Position numbers and translations under genes: made by a program. Shown piece by piece: positions 35,371 through 43,164 of a DNA stretch of 64,000 nucleotides. The notes under the pieces were generated by a model. It was not told the origin of the DNA. It was given only the letters and a program-made list of their open reading frames with translations, and ran no database searches. Numbering within the stretch: position 1 is the first letter of the stretch; every line of letters begins with the position of its first letter. This stretch comes from Algicoccus sp048820935 (GTDB lineage: Bacteria > Pseudomonadota > Gammaproteobacteria > Burkholderiales > Burkholderiaceae_B), in NCBI RefSeq assembly GCF_048820935.1, contig NZ_JBMERD010000004.1:62001-126000 (forward strand). Direction: 5' to 3'.

Positions 35371-37491
35371 ATGAGCTATCTGGTACTTGCCCGCAAGTGG
35401 CGTCCAAGAGATTTTGATAGTCTAGTAGGGCAAGATCACGTTGTCCGTGCTCTGAGTCATGCCCTAACGACACAACGTTTACACCATGCCTGGCTTTTCA
35501 CAGGCACTCGCGGTGTAGGCAAAACAACACTTTCACGCATTCTGGCAAAGTCATTGAACTGCGAGACGGGTATTACTGCCCATCCGTGTGGACAGTGCGC
35601 TGCGTGTCAACAAATCGATGAAGGTCGGTTTGTGGATTATGTGGAGCTTGATGCGGCGTCCAACCGTGGTGTGGACGAGATGACTCAGTTGCTTGAGCAA
35701 GCTGTCTACGCACCGAGTGCTGCGCGTTTTAAAGTCTACATGATTGACGAAGTGCACATGTTAACGGGGCACGCGTTTAACGCCATGCTTAAAACGCTGG
35801 AAGAACCACCTGCGCACGTCAAGTTCATTCTGGCCACGACCGATCCGCAAAAAATTCCTGCCACGGTGTTAAGCCGATGTTTGCAGTTCAATCTCAAGCC
35901 GATGGTGGCTCAGGATATTGCGGGATACTTGAATACTGTACTGACCGCTGAAAACGTCGCATTCGAAGAGCCCGCTTTACGTTTAATTGGCCAAGCAGCT
36001 TCAGGCTCTATGCGGGATGCCTTGTCGTTAACCGACCAAGCCATTGCCTATACGTCGGCTGATCTTAGCGTCGCCACCGTGCGTGAGATGTTGGGCACGG
36101 TGGACCAAGGTCATTTGGTTCAGTTGTTAGATTCGCTCGCCCAAGGCGATGCCAATGCGGTTGTGCAAACGGTTCAAACGATTGTGGATCTGGGCTTGTC
36201 TTTGCGTCAGGCGTTGTCTGATTTAGCGATTCTGCTGTCCAAACTGGCTTTGTTACAACGCACAGGCGTGTGCGAGCTAGAAGACCCACTGTTATTGCCT
36301 CGCATGCAAGTGCTTGCTGAGCATATGCCCAGCGATCTAGTGCAATTGTTTTATACCGTTGCCGTTCACAGTCGTGAAGAAATGACCTTGGCACCTGATG
36401 AGCATGCCGGATTTTTAATGATTTGTTTGCGCATGCTCGGATTTGTGGAATCAGCCACGACCGAGGTGCAAAAAAAAACACTACAAGATCTGAAAGCAGC
36501 CTCTGACGAAGTAATCAAAAATACAGCATCGCCAGATGTCAACGCAGAGACCAACGCGGCTACTGATACGACATCAAAGGCAGGCTCAAGCGCAGATTTT
36601 AAAAAAGATTCGCCTATTGATTCTCAAGTAGACTCAGAAGTAAGTGGTCAGTTAGCGTCGGCGTCTGAAGAAAAGCTTGTGGAATCTCCAAAACCGCAAT
36701 CAGAGTCGAAGCCGGAGTCGGAATCAGCGACGCACACAGAACCTACGCATGCGCAAGCGCCTGAGCCGCAACCTGAACCCGAAGTCGCCCCAGCCCCAAA
36801 GCCCGTTGAGCCAGTGAGCGCGCAAGTCGATGCGCCGACGACATCGTCGCAAGACAGCCATGTTGAGCCGATACAGACGACCGCTGCGGCTGAGCAACCA
36901 ATACAGGCTAAAGCGCCAGAGAAAGAGGCTGAGGCGATTGAGGATCCAATTCCTGAACCAGAAGTTGCAGTTGAAGTAGAGTCGGTGTCAGAACCAGAAC
37001 ATGAGTTGGAACTCGAGCCCGAGCCAGAAGCTGTCGCCGAACCTGATACTTCGCAAGACGTGAGTCACGATGTGTCGGCTGCGTCTATATCGGCTGAATC
37101 GTCTGCGCAGTTACAAGCGATCGCGGATGATTGGGCGGTATTTGTCGAAACGCTCCCCGTAGAAGGGTTGAGTCGTGAGTTGGCAATGCAGTCTGTGTGT
37201 ACAGGGGTGCATGGCAATCACTTGAATCTGTTGGTGCAAACAGGTGCGTTAGCACGTGGCGCGCATGTCAAACGTTTGCAGACCATCATTCGTGAGGCGA
37301 CAGGTCTGACTGTGACGCTCAAAGTCACAATAGGTGAGTTTGGCGATGCGAAATCTGCTCAACAGCTTGCGCAGATCGCCTATGAGGCGCGGGTTGAAAA
37401 AGCCAGAGAACAATTACAGAATGATCCATTTGTGAAAGCGCTGGTTCAGGAGTTTGATGCGCAAATGATTGCAGACTCTGTGCGACCTTGA
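35371..37491 (+). CDS. dnaX: DNA polymerase III subunits gamma and tau
   Basis: DnaX is the clamp-loader ATPase and links polymerase cores to the helicase. The 706-residue tau has AAA+ domain I with P-loop GTRGVGKTTLSR, the zinc module CETGITAHPCGQCAACQ, IDEVHMLTGHAFNAMLKTLEEPP, LSRCLQFNLKP, then domain III to about residue 365. A low-complexity acidic linker (about 370-580) with repeated EPEPEP stretches precedes a C-terminal alpha-binding domain (about 582-706). An A9 run at 36470-36478 falls at codons 367-370, at the end of domain III. ATG 35371 (MSYLVLARKWRP) follows AAAGG; four upstream codons are not conserved. ybaB and recR follow, the conserved order. Confidence 0.95.
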   Translation: MSYLVLARKWRPRDFDSLVGQDHVVRALSHALTTQRLHHAWLFTGTRGVGKTTLSRILAKSLNCETGITAHPCGQCAACQQIDEGRFVDYVELDAASNRGVDEMTQLLEQAVYAPSAARFKVYMIDEVHMLTGHAFNAMLKTLEEPPAHVKFILATTDPQKIPATVLSRCLQFNLKPMVAQDIAGYLNTVLTAENVAFEEPALRLIGQAASGSMRDALSLTDQAIAYTSADLSVATVREMLGTVDQGHLVQLLDSLAQGDANAVVQTVQTIVDLGLSLRQALSDLAILLSKLALLQRTGVCELEDPLLLPRMQVLAEHMPSDLVQLFYTVAVHSREEMTLAPDEHAGFLMICLRMLGFVESATTEVQKKTLQDLKAASDEVIKNTASPDVNAETNAATDTTSKAGSSADFKKDSPIDSQVDSEVSGQLASASEEKLVESPKPQSESKPESESATHTEPTHAQAPEPQPEPEVAPAPKPVEPVSAQVDAPTTSSQDSHVEPIQTTAAAEQPIQAKAPEKEAEAIEDPIPEPEVAVEVESVSEPEHELELEPEPEAVAEPDTSQDVSHDVSAASISAESSAQLQAIADDWAVFVETLPVEGLSRELAMQSVCTGVHGNHLNLLVQTGALARGAHVKRLQTIIREATGLTVTLKVTIGEFGDAKSAQQLAQIAYEARVEKAREQLQNDPFVKALVQEFDAQMIADSVRP
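36470..36506 (+). promoter_or_regulatory. dnaX: A9 slippage / frameshift site in dnaX with nearby stops
   Basis: Nine consecutive A (36470-36478) lie in phase as CAA AAA AAA ACA, so the heptamer A-AAA-AAA allows -1 slippage; polymerase slippage is also possible. After -1 the frame reaches TGA at 36504-36506 (nine added residues, about 378 in total). After +1 it reaches TGA at 36491-36493. A weak GAGG (36463-36466) is close upstream. A short gamma of domains I-III is predicted. Confidence 0.6.
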
Positions 37492-37564
37492 ACCTGTCGA
37501 GAGCGTCTAGGTGGATCGAGTTTTTGTATCATTAATCTTTAATCGTAAGTAAGGAATCAATGTC

Positions 37565-37891
37565 ATGATGAAAGGACAAATGGCGGGACTGATGCGTCAG
37601 GCCCAGCAGATGCAGGAAAACATGAAAAAAGCCCAGGAAGCTCTGGCGGAAATCACGGTGGAAGGTGTTGCCGGTGGTGGTCTGGTTAAGGTCACCATGT
37701 CATGTCGTCACGATGTGCGTCGTGTCGAAATTGATCCCAGCCTTCTGGATGATGACAAAGACATGTTGGAAGATCTGGTTGGGGCTGCATTTAACGATGC
37801 GTTGCGTAAAGCAGAAACCACTTCTCAAGAAAAAATGTCGGCTGTGACCGCTGGCTTGCCATTGCCTCCCGGCATGAAGTTGCCATTCTGA
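37565..37891 (+). CDS. ybaB: YbaB/EbfC family nucleoid-associated protein
   Basis: A 108-residue DNA-binding protein of the dnaX-ybaB-recR locus, with MKGQMAGLMRQAQQMQENMKKAQEAL at the start and the conserved EVTVEGVAGGGLVKVT-type region, here with EITVEG, and a conserved C-terminal GLPLPPGMKLPF. AAGGA at 37551-37555 lies nine bases before ATG 37565; ATG 37568 is equally plausible. recR begins one base after its stop region. Confidence 0.94.
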   Translation: MMKGQMAGLMRQAQQMQENMKKAQEALAEITVEGVAGGGLVKVTMSCRHDVRRVEIDPSLLDDDKDMLEDLVGAAFNDALRKAETTSQEKMSAVTAGLPLPPGMKLPF

Positions 37892-37892
37892 T

Positions 37893-38501
37893 ATGAGTGC
37901 TTCGCAGTCAGAGCCACAGGCGCTGACAGATTTATTGCGGGCGTTGCGTACGTTACCAGGGGTCGGCGTGCGCACAGCCAAACGGATGGCTTATCAACTG
38001 CTGCAACATGATCGTCAGGGTGCGGCGGATTTGGTGCGCGCTTTAGAGAAAGCACTCAATGAACTGATGCATTGCGAGCGGTGTAACGGATTTTCTCAAA
38101 CGCCCGTATGCCCAGTTTGTGAGGACACGCGGCGCGATACCAGTGTGTTGTGTGTTGTGGAAACGCCTGCAGACCTTGATGCGGTGGAAGCTTCGGGACA
38201 TTATCAGGGTTTGTATTATGTTTTAATGGGACGGATCGCACCCCTTGATGGATTGGGTGCGCAGGAAATCCAGCTCAAACGCTTGCTGGATCGAGCGCGC
38301 AGCGGTGGTGTGAAAGAAGTCATTTTGGCGACTAGCTTTACTGCAGAAGGCGAAACAACGGCCCATTATTTAAGTCAGGCTTTGCAAGCACAAGGGATTA
38401 CGGTCAGTCGTTTGGCGCGGGGTGTCCCGAGTGGCAGCGAACTGGAGTATGTCGACGCCGGTACAGTGGCGTGGGCAATGCTTGAGAGAAAACTAACCTA
38501 A
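37893..38501 (+). CDS. recR: Recombination mediator RecR
   Basis: RecR works with RecO/RecF to load RecA on gapped DNA. The 202-residue product shows the helix-hairpin-helix LPGVGVRTAKRMAYQLL, the four-cysteine zinc module CERCNGFSQTPVCPVC, the Toprim motif VVETPADLDAVE and the C-terminal ARGVPSGSELEYVDAGT. It lies one base after ybaB, so it is translationally linked with that gene. Confidence 0.96.
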   Translation: MSASQSEPQALTDLLRALRTLPGVGVRTAKRMAYQLLQHDRQGAADLVRALEKALNELMHCERCNGFSQTPVCPVCEDTRRDTSVLCVVETPADLDAVEASGHYQGLYYVLMGRIAPLDGLGAQEIQLKRLLDRARSGGVKEVILATSFTAEGETTAHYLSQALQAQGITVSRLARGVPSGSELEYVDAGTVAWAMLERKLT

Positions 38502-38561
38502 TGAGACTCTGCAGGTTAAGCGAATCATGATGTGCTGTTAAAACTGTTTTGGAGTTAATGT

Positions 38562-40040
38562 ATGGCAATGATTAAGCTTGAGCCTGTGCGTGCGGTGCCC
38601 ACCGCGGTTGCAGTGGGTCTAACGCTATTGATTTGGTTTGTGGTCCCTGTGCCTCAGGGCGTGAGTGAAAATGCTTGGCAGCTTTTAGCGCTGTTTGTGG
38701 GCACGATTGCCGCCATTATTGGTAAAGCACTGCCGATTGGCGGTGTGTCGATTGTGGCGATTTCGCTGGTGGCGATTACGGGCGTCACCAACCCGGGTAA
38801 TCCTAAAGCCGCGCTGGCCGATGCGCTGAGTGGCTTTTCAAATGAACTGATTTGGTTGATCGGAATCTCGATCATGGTTTCTATGAGTCTGAATAAAACA
38901 GGCTTAGGGGCTCGAATTGGTTATTTTCTGATTTCATTGTTTGGTAAGCGCACGTTAGGGATTGCCTATGCGTTGGCACTGACCGAGACGGTACTTGCGC
39001 CAGTGACACCGAGTAACACTGCGCGAGGTGGCGGGATTATTCACCCCATTATGCGTTCGATTGCCGATAGTTTTAATTCGCATCCCAAGCCAGGATCAAC
39101 TGAACGCATTGGTCGTTATTTGGCGCTCGTGAACTACAACACGAACCCAATTACTTCAGCCATGTTTATCACGGCAACCGCTCCCAACCCATTAATCGTG
39201 ACCTTGATTTATCAAGGGACGGATCCGTCGTTCCAACTGACTTGGGCGATGTGGGCGATCGCGGCTTTTGTGCCGGGCATTGTTTCTCTGATTGTGATGC
39301 CGATTGTGATTTATTTCATGTATCGCCCTGAAATTCGCCAGACACCGGATGCGCCAGAGTTTGCTAAACGCCAATTGGCCGAGTTGGGTCCATTGTCCAC
39401 GCCAGAAAAAGTGACCTTAGGTGTCTTCATTCTGCTCCTCGTGATGTGGGCGGGTGTGCCAGCAATGTTGTTTGGTGATGCGTGGTTAATTAACCCAACT
39501 GCCGCAGCCTTTGTGGGGATGTCCATTTTGCTGTTGACGGGCGTTTTGAAATGGGATGATGCGCTTGCGAACAAAGGTGCTTGGGACACGGTTGTCTGGT
39601 TCTCTGCATTGGTGATGATGGCTGGGTTTTTAGGCAAACTGGGTCTTGTGGCTTGGTTGGCGCAGAGTGTGGAGGTGGGCATTGCCGGTTTTGGGTTGAA
39701 CTGGGTGATTGGCATGTTGTTGTTGGTGTTAGTGTATGTCTACACGCATTATTTCTTTGCGAGTACGACGGCACATATCACCGCGATGTTTGCCGCATTC
39801 TTCGCAGCAGGCATTGCCTTGGGCGCACCACCGATGTTGTTAGGGCTGACATTGGCGTTTTCATCTTCGTTGATGATGTCATTGACTCATTATGGGACAG
39901 GGACGGCACCGATTGTGTTTGGTTCGGGTTACACGACACTTGGCGAATGGTGGAAAGTTGGCTTTGTCATGAGTGTGGTGAACCTGGCGATTTGGTTTTT
40001 TATCGGTAGTGTTTGGTGGAAAGTGCTGGGCTATTGGTAA
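38562..40040 (+). CDS. DASS/SLC13-family anion transporter (CitT/YflS-like)
   Basis: A 492-residue inner-membrane protein with about 12-14 hydrophobic segments. Family marks: SNTARGGGIIHPIMRSIA (the SNT motif of the first half), NPITSAMFITATAPNPLI and, in the second half, the corresponding YTHYFFASTTAHITAMFAAF. The family carries sodium- or antiport-driven C4-dicarboxylates, 2-oxoglutarate, citrate or tartrate. GGAG precedes ATG 38562. An SDR oxidoreductase follows 43 bases later and may act on the imported acid; the substrate is not known. Confidence 0.88.
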   Translation: MAMIKLEPVRAVPTAVAVGLTLLIWFVVPVPQGVSENAWQLLALFVGTIAAIIGKALPIGGVSIVAISLVAITGVTNPGNPKAALADALSGFSNELIWLIGISIMVSMSLNKTGLGARIGYFLISLFGKRTLGIAYALALTETVLAPVTPSNTARGGGIIHPIMRSIADSFNSHPKPGSTERIGRYLALVNYNTNPITSAMFITATAPNPLIVTLIYQGTDPSFQLTWAMWAIAAFVPGIVSLIVMPIVIYFMYRPEIRQTPDAPEFAKRQLAELGPLSTPEKVTLGVFILLLVMWAGVPAMLFGDAWLINPTAAAFVGMSILLLTGVLKWDDALANKGAWDTVVWFSALVMMAGFLGKLGLVAWLAQSVEVGIAGFGLNWVIGMLLLVLVYVYTHYFFASTTAHITAMFAAFFAAGIALGAPPMLLGLTLAFSSSLMMSLTHYGTGTAPIVFGSGYTTLGEWWKVGFVMSVVNLAIWFFIGSVWWKVLGYW

Positions 40041-40083
40041 GTTGATGTTTAGCGTATCGATGGATATTTAAGGAGACAAATAT

Positions 40084-40854
40084 ATGAAAAACTTGATGGA
40101 TTTGACGGGACGACACATTGTGGTGACCGGCGCTGGCCAAGGGATTGGTCTGTGTGCAGCCACATTGTTAGCCGAATTAGGTGCCAATTTGACGCTGGTT
40201 GAAATTGCCGATGAAGGGGCTGAGCTTCTGAGAACACGTTTTCCGGATGCTTTTGTGGCTCAAGGCAGTGTGACCGATCGCGATTTTGTGCAAAAAACGG
40301 TTGAAGACGGTGCTGCTCGCTTTGATGGGCTCGATGGCTTACTCAATAACGCGGGCATTATTCGCACTGCCATGATTGAAAAAATGACTATCGAGCAGTG
40401 GCAAGCTGTGATTGATGTCAACCTCACCGGTGTCTTTAACTGCCTACAAGCCGTCGGTACGCAAATGATTGCAGAATCCAAAACACGCCAAGATAATCGC
40501 CAGCGCGCTATCGTCAACATTGCGTCCGATGCGGGTCGTCGTGGCTCGATTGGGCAAATTAACTACGCGGCAGCCAAATCAGGTGTGCTGGGCATGACGA
40601 TGACTGCAGCTAAAGAGTGGGGGCGTTACGGAATTCGCACCAACAGCGTGTGCTTTGGGGTGGTTGAGACGGAAATGACTGAAGTGATTCGTAGCGACAA
40701 GTTCCGTGACAAATATCTGAGCGCTGTGCCTATGGGTGCCTTCTTGTCACCCGAGCAAGCTGTGCAATCCATTGCCTTCTTGCTGTCATCGGCTTCAGAT
40801 TTCATCTCGGGCCAGCATTTGTCAGTGAACGGTGGCTCTCATATGGGCTTCTAA
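40084..40854 (+). CDS. SDR-family NAD(P)-dependent oxidoreductase
   Basis: A 256-residue short-chain dehydrogenase (FabG-like) with the cofactor motif VTGAGQGIGL, the NNAG motif (LLNNAGIIRT), the catalytic Tyr-x-x-x-Lys in NYAAAKSG, and a C-terminal GQHLSVNGGSHMGF. AAGGAG precedes ATG 40084. Being downstream of a DASS transporter, it may oxidise a hydroxy acid or reduce a keto acid. A terminator hairpin follows at 40930-40971. Confidence 0.88.
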   Translation: MKNLMDLTGRHIVVTGAGQGIGLCAATLLAELGANLTLVEIADEGAELLRTRFPDAFVAQGSVTDRDFVQKTVEDGAARFDGLDGLLNNAGIIRTAMIEKMTIEQWQAVIDVNLTGVFNCLQAVGTQMIAESKTRQDNRQRAIVNIASDAGRRGSIGQINYAAAKSGVLGMTMTAAKEWGRYGIRTNSVCFGVVETEMTEVIRSDKFRDKYLSAVPMGAFLSPEQAVQSIAFLLSSASDFISGQHLSVNGGSHMGF

Positions 40855-40929
40855 GTATTTGCTGTGCTCTGAATCGTGTTGGATTCTTTGATTTGGAGTG
40901 CAGTGCAGTGGTTCGTTTTGGAAGTGATT

Positions 40930-40971
40930 TTGTGCGGCGGACCTGAATAAGGTCACGCCGCACAATTGTTT
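40930..40971 (+). terminator. Terminator between the SDR gene and tal
   Basis: Ten-pair stem TTGTGCGGCG (40930-40939) with CGCCGCACAA (40956-40965), plus inner ACC/GGT pairs (41-43 and 51-53 of that line), followed by TTGTTT on the plus strand. It can serve the plus-strand transporter-SDR transcript; the minus strand lacks a U-run. Confidence 0.6.
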
Positions 40972-40994
40972 GAATACCAGCTCAATTGTGTGGC

Positions 40995-41945
40995 TTAACT
41001 TTTCAGCAACGCATCGAGCGCGATGGCGTCTTGGACAAACACGCGAATACCCTCGGCGAGTTTTTCAGTGGCCATGGCATCCTCATTGAGATCAAAGCGG
41101 AATGTTTTTTCATCCAATGTGCGCTTTTCAGAGGCGTTCGCAGCGGCGTAGTCGGGGGTTAGGCGCGCGGTTAGATCACCTGTGCCACTGGAGAGTTGAT
41201 CTAACAGTTCTGGGCTAATGGTGAGCAGATCGCAGCCAGCTAGGGCGAGAATCTGACCTGTGTTTCTAAAACTTGCGCCCATGATCTCAGTCGCAATGCC
41301 GTGGTTTTTAAAGTAAGCATAAATTCTTGACACAGATTGCACGCCAGGATCGTTCTCGGCCGCATTGGCGACTTCATCCCAGTTATCACCCGCTGCTTTT
41401 TTATACCAATCGTAAATGCGTCCCACAAAAGGTGAGATTAATGTCACGTTGGCTTGTGCTGCGGCAATGGCTTGTGTCAAAGAAAACAACAAAGTGACGT
41501 TGCAGGCAATCCCTTCTGCTTCAAGCTGTTTGGCTGCTTGAATGCCTTCCCAGGTGGCGGCGATTTTGATGAGAATGCGTTTGCGCTCGATACCCAGCGA
41601 TTCATACAGTTTCATAATCTCGCGTGCGCGCTCGACAGTTCCTTGCGTGTCAAACGACAAGCGGGCGTCTACTTCGGTGGATACGCGGCCTGGCACGATC
41701 TTCAGAATTTCCTGACCAAAGACGACCAATAAGCGATCTGTGCGTTGTGCAACGCTGAGTCCAGCGTCTTGTAACAGCGAGTGATTGAGTAGATGTTGAT
41801 AGCCAGGTTGGCGAATGGCTTTGAGAATTAATGAGGGATTTGTGGTTGCATCTGTGGGCGTAAAACGCCCCATACTCTCAAAATCACCCGTGTCAGCGAC
41901 AACGGTACTCAATTGTTTTAGTTGATTTAGCAAATTTTTGTTCAT
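40995..41945 (-). CDS. tal: Transaldolase
   Basis: Transaldolase transfers dihydroxyacetone units in the non-oxidative pentose phosphate pathway. The 316-residue product is of the TalB class: LNQLKQLSTVVADTGDFESM at the start, ATTNPSLILKA, and the Schiff-base lysine in RILIKIAATWEGI (about residue 130), followed by CNVTLLFSLTQAIAAA and SPFVGRIYDWYK. It lies head-to-head with carA, with a 48-base gap. Confidence 0.95.
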   Translation of the reverse strand: MNKNLLNQLKQLSTVVADTGDFESMGRFTPTDATTNPSLILKAIRQPGYQHLLNHSLLQDAGLSVAQRTDRLLVVFGQEILKIVPGRVSTEVDARLSFDTQGTVERAREIMKLYESLGIERKRILIKIAATWEGIQAAKQLEAEGIACNVTLLFSLTQAIAAAQANVTLISPFVGRIYDWYKKAAGDNWDEVANAAENDPGVQSVSRIYAYFKNHGIATEIMGASFRNTGQILALAGCDLLTISPELLDQLSSGTGDLTARLTPDYAAANASEKRTLDEKTFRFDLNEDAMATEKLAEGIRVFVQDAIALDALLKS

Positions 41946-41993
41946 GGGCGGTTATACTTGCAAGGTTTAAATTAAAGAGTTCGAAGCCGGGTC

Positions 41994-43157
41994 ATGAGCG
42001 TGTTGTCATCCATTTTCCCCGGGGACGCTAGCAAGCGTTCTCCAGCCATTCTAGCTTTGGCGGACGGAACTGTTTTTAGGGGCCATTCAATTGGCGCCGA
42101 AGGACATGTCGTCGCCGAAGTCGTTTTTAACACAGCTATGACAGGGTATCAGGAAGTCCTGACCGACCCAAGCTACTGCGGTCAGATTGTGACATTCACG
42201 TATCCGCATATAGGCAATACAGGCATTAATCCAGAAGATATGGAGTCTGACAAGGCTCATGTCGCAGGGCTGGTTGTGCGTGATTGCGCTTTGCGGGTCT
42301 CTAACTTCCGATCTACAGAGAGCCTCACAGATTATTTGACCGCACAAAATATCGTGGCGATTGCAGGCGTGGATACCCGAGAGTTGACTCGAATCATCCG
42401 TGAGAAAGGTTCACAGGGCGCGTGTATTCTGGTCGGTGATGATGCAGATAAAGCGATTTCACTCGCACAATCGTTTGCCGGCATGTCGGGTCAAGATCTC
42501 GCTAAAACGGTGAGCACGACGGAGACTGCAAACTGGTCTGAGTCTGTCTGGCAACTGGGTCAAGGTTATGGACAAGGACGTGCGGATGGCCCGCATGTGG
42601 TGGTCTATGACTTTGGCGTCAAGCGCAATGTGTTACGTCTGTTGGCAGAGCGCGGCTGTCGCGTGACCGTGGTGCCTGCACAAACGCCTGCGCAAACGGT
42701 TCTGGATATGGCGCCTGATGGTGTGTTGCTGTCAAACGGCCCAGGTGACCCAGCTCCGCTTGACTACGCAGTGAGCGCAGTGCAGACGTTGCTTGAGAAG
42801 TGCATCCCGATTTTTGGAATTTGCATGGGCCATCAAGTACTGGGTTTAGCCATTGGTGCACAAACACTCGAAATGCCCGTGGGTCACCATGGATCCAACC
42901 ATCCTGTGCGTGATGAGGCGACAGGACGTGTTTACATCACAGGTCAGAATCATGAGTTCGCTGTGGATGCACAGTCGTTGCCAGACAATGCCCGTGTGAC
43001 GCATGTTTCTCTGTTCGATGGTTCGCTGCAAGGCTTTGAACTGACAGATCGACCAGCTTTCAGCTTTCAGGGACACCCAGAGGGCAATCCCGGCCCTAGC
43101 GACATTGCGATTTTGTTTGACAGGTTCATGGACCTGATCGCCAATCCGACCAAATAA
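41994..43157 (+). CDS. carA: Carbamoyl-phosphate synthase small (glutaminase) subunit
   Basis: CarA hydrolyses glutamine and channels ammonia to CarB for pyrimidine and arginine synthesis. The 387-residue product has the N-terminal small-subunit domain (LALADGTVFRGHSIGA) and a class I glutamine amidotransferase domain with nucleophile C277 (FGICMGHQVLG) and the catalytic His/Glu in SFQGHPEGNPGP. carB follows after 7 bases, as usual. Confidence 0.97.
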   Translation: MSVLSSIFPGDASKRSPAILALADGTVFRGHSIGAEGHVVAEVVFNTAMTGYQEVLTDPSYCGQIVTFTYPHIGNTGINPEDMESDKAHVAGLVVRDCALRVSNFRSTESLTDYLTAQNIVAIAGVDTRELTRIIREKGSQGACILVGDDADKAISLAQSFAGMSGQDLAKTVSTTETANWSESVWQLGQGYGQGRADGPHVVVYDFGVKRNVLRLLAERGCRVTVVPAQTPAQTVLDMAPDGVLLSNGPGDPAPLDYAVSAVQTLLEKCIPIFGICMGHQVLGLAIGAQTLEMPVGHHGSNHPVRDEATGRVYITGQNHEFAVDAQSLPDNARVTHVSLFDGSLQGFELTDRPAFSFQGHPEGNPGPSDIAILFDRFMDLIANPTK

Positions 43158-43164
43158 AGACATC

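Noticed and set aside
36471..36610. A second slippery site in dnaX at TTTAAAAAAGAT (36598-36609)
   Set aside because: In the reading phase TTT AAA AAA, a -1 slip would put TAA in the site, so tandem re-pairing fails; only the A9 run is suitable.
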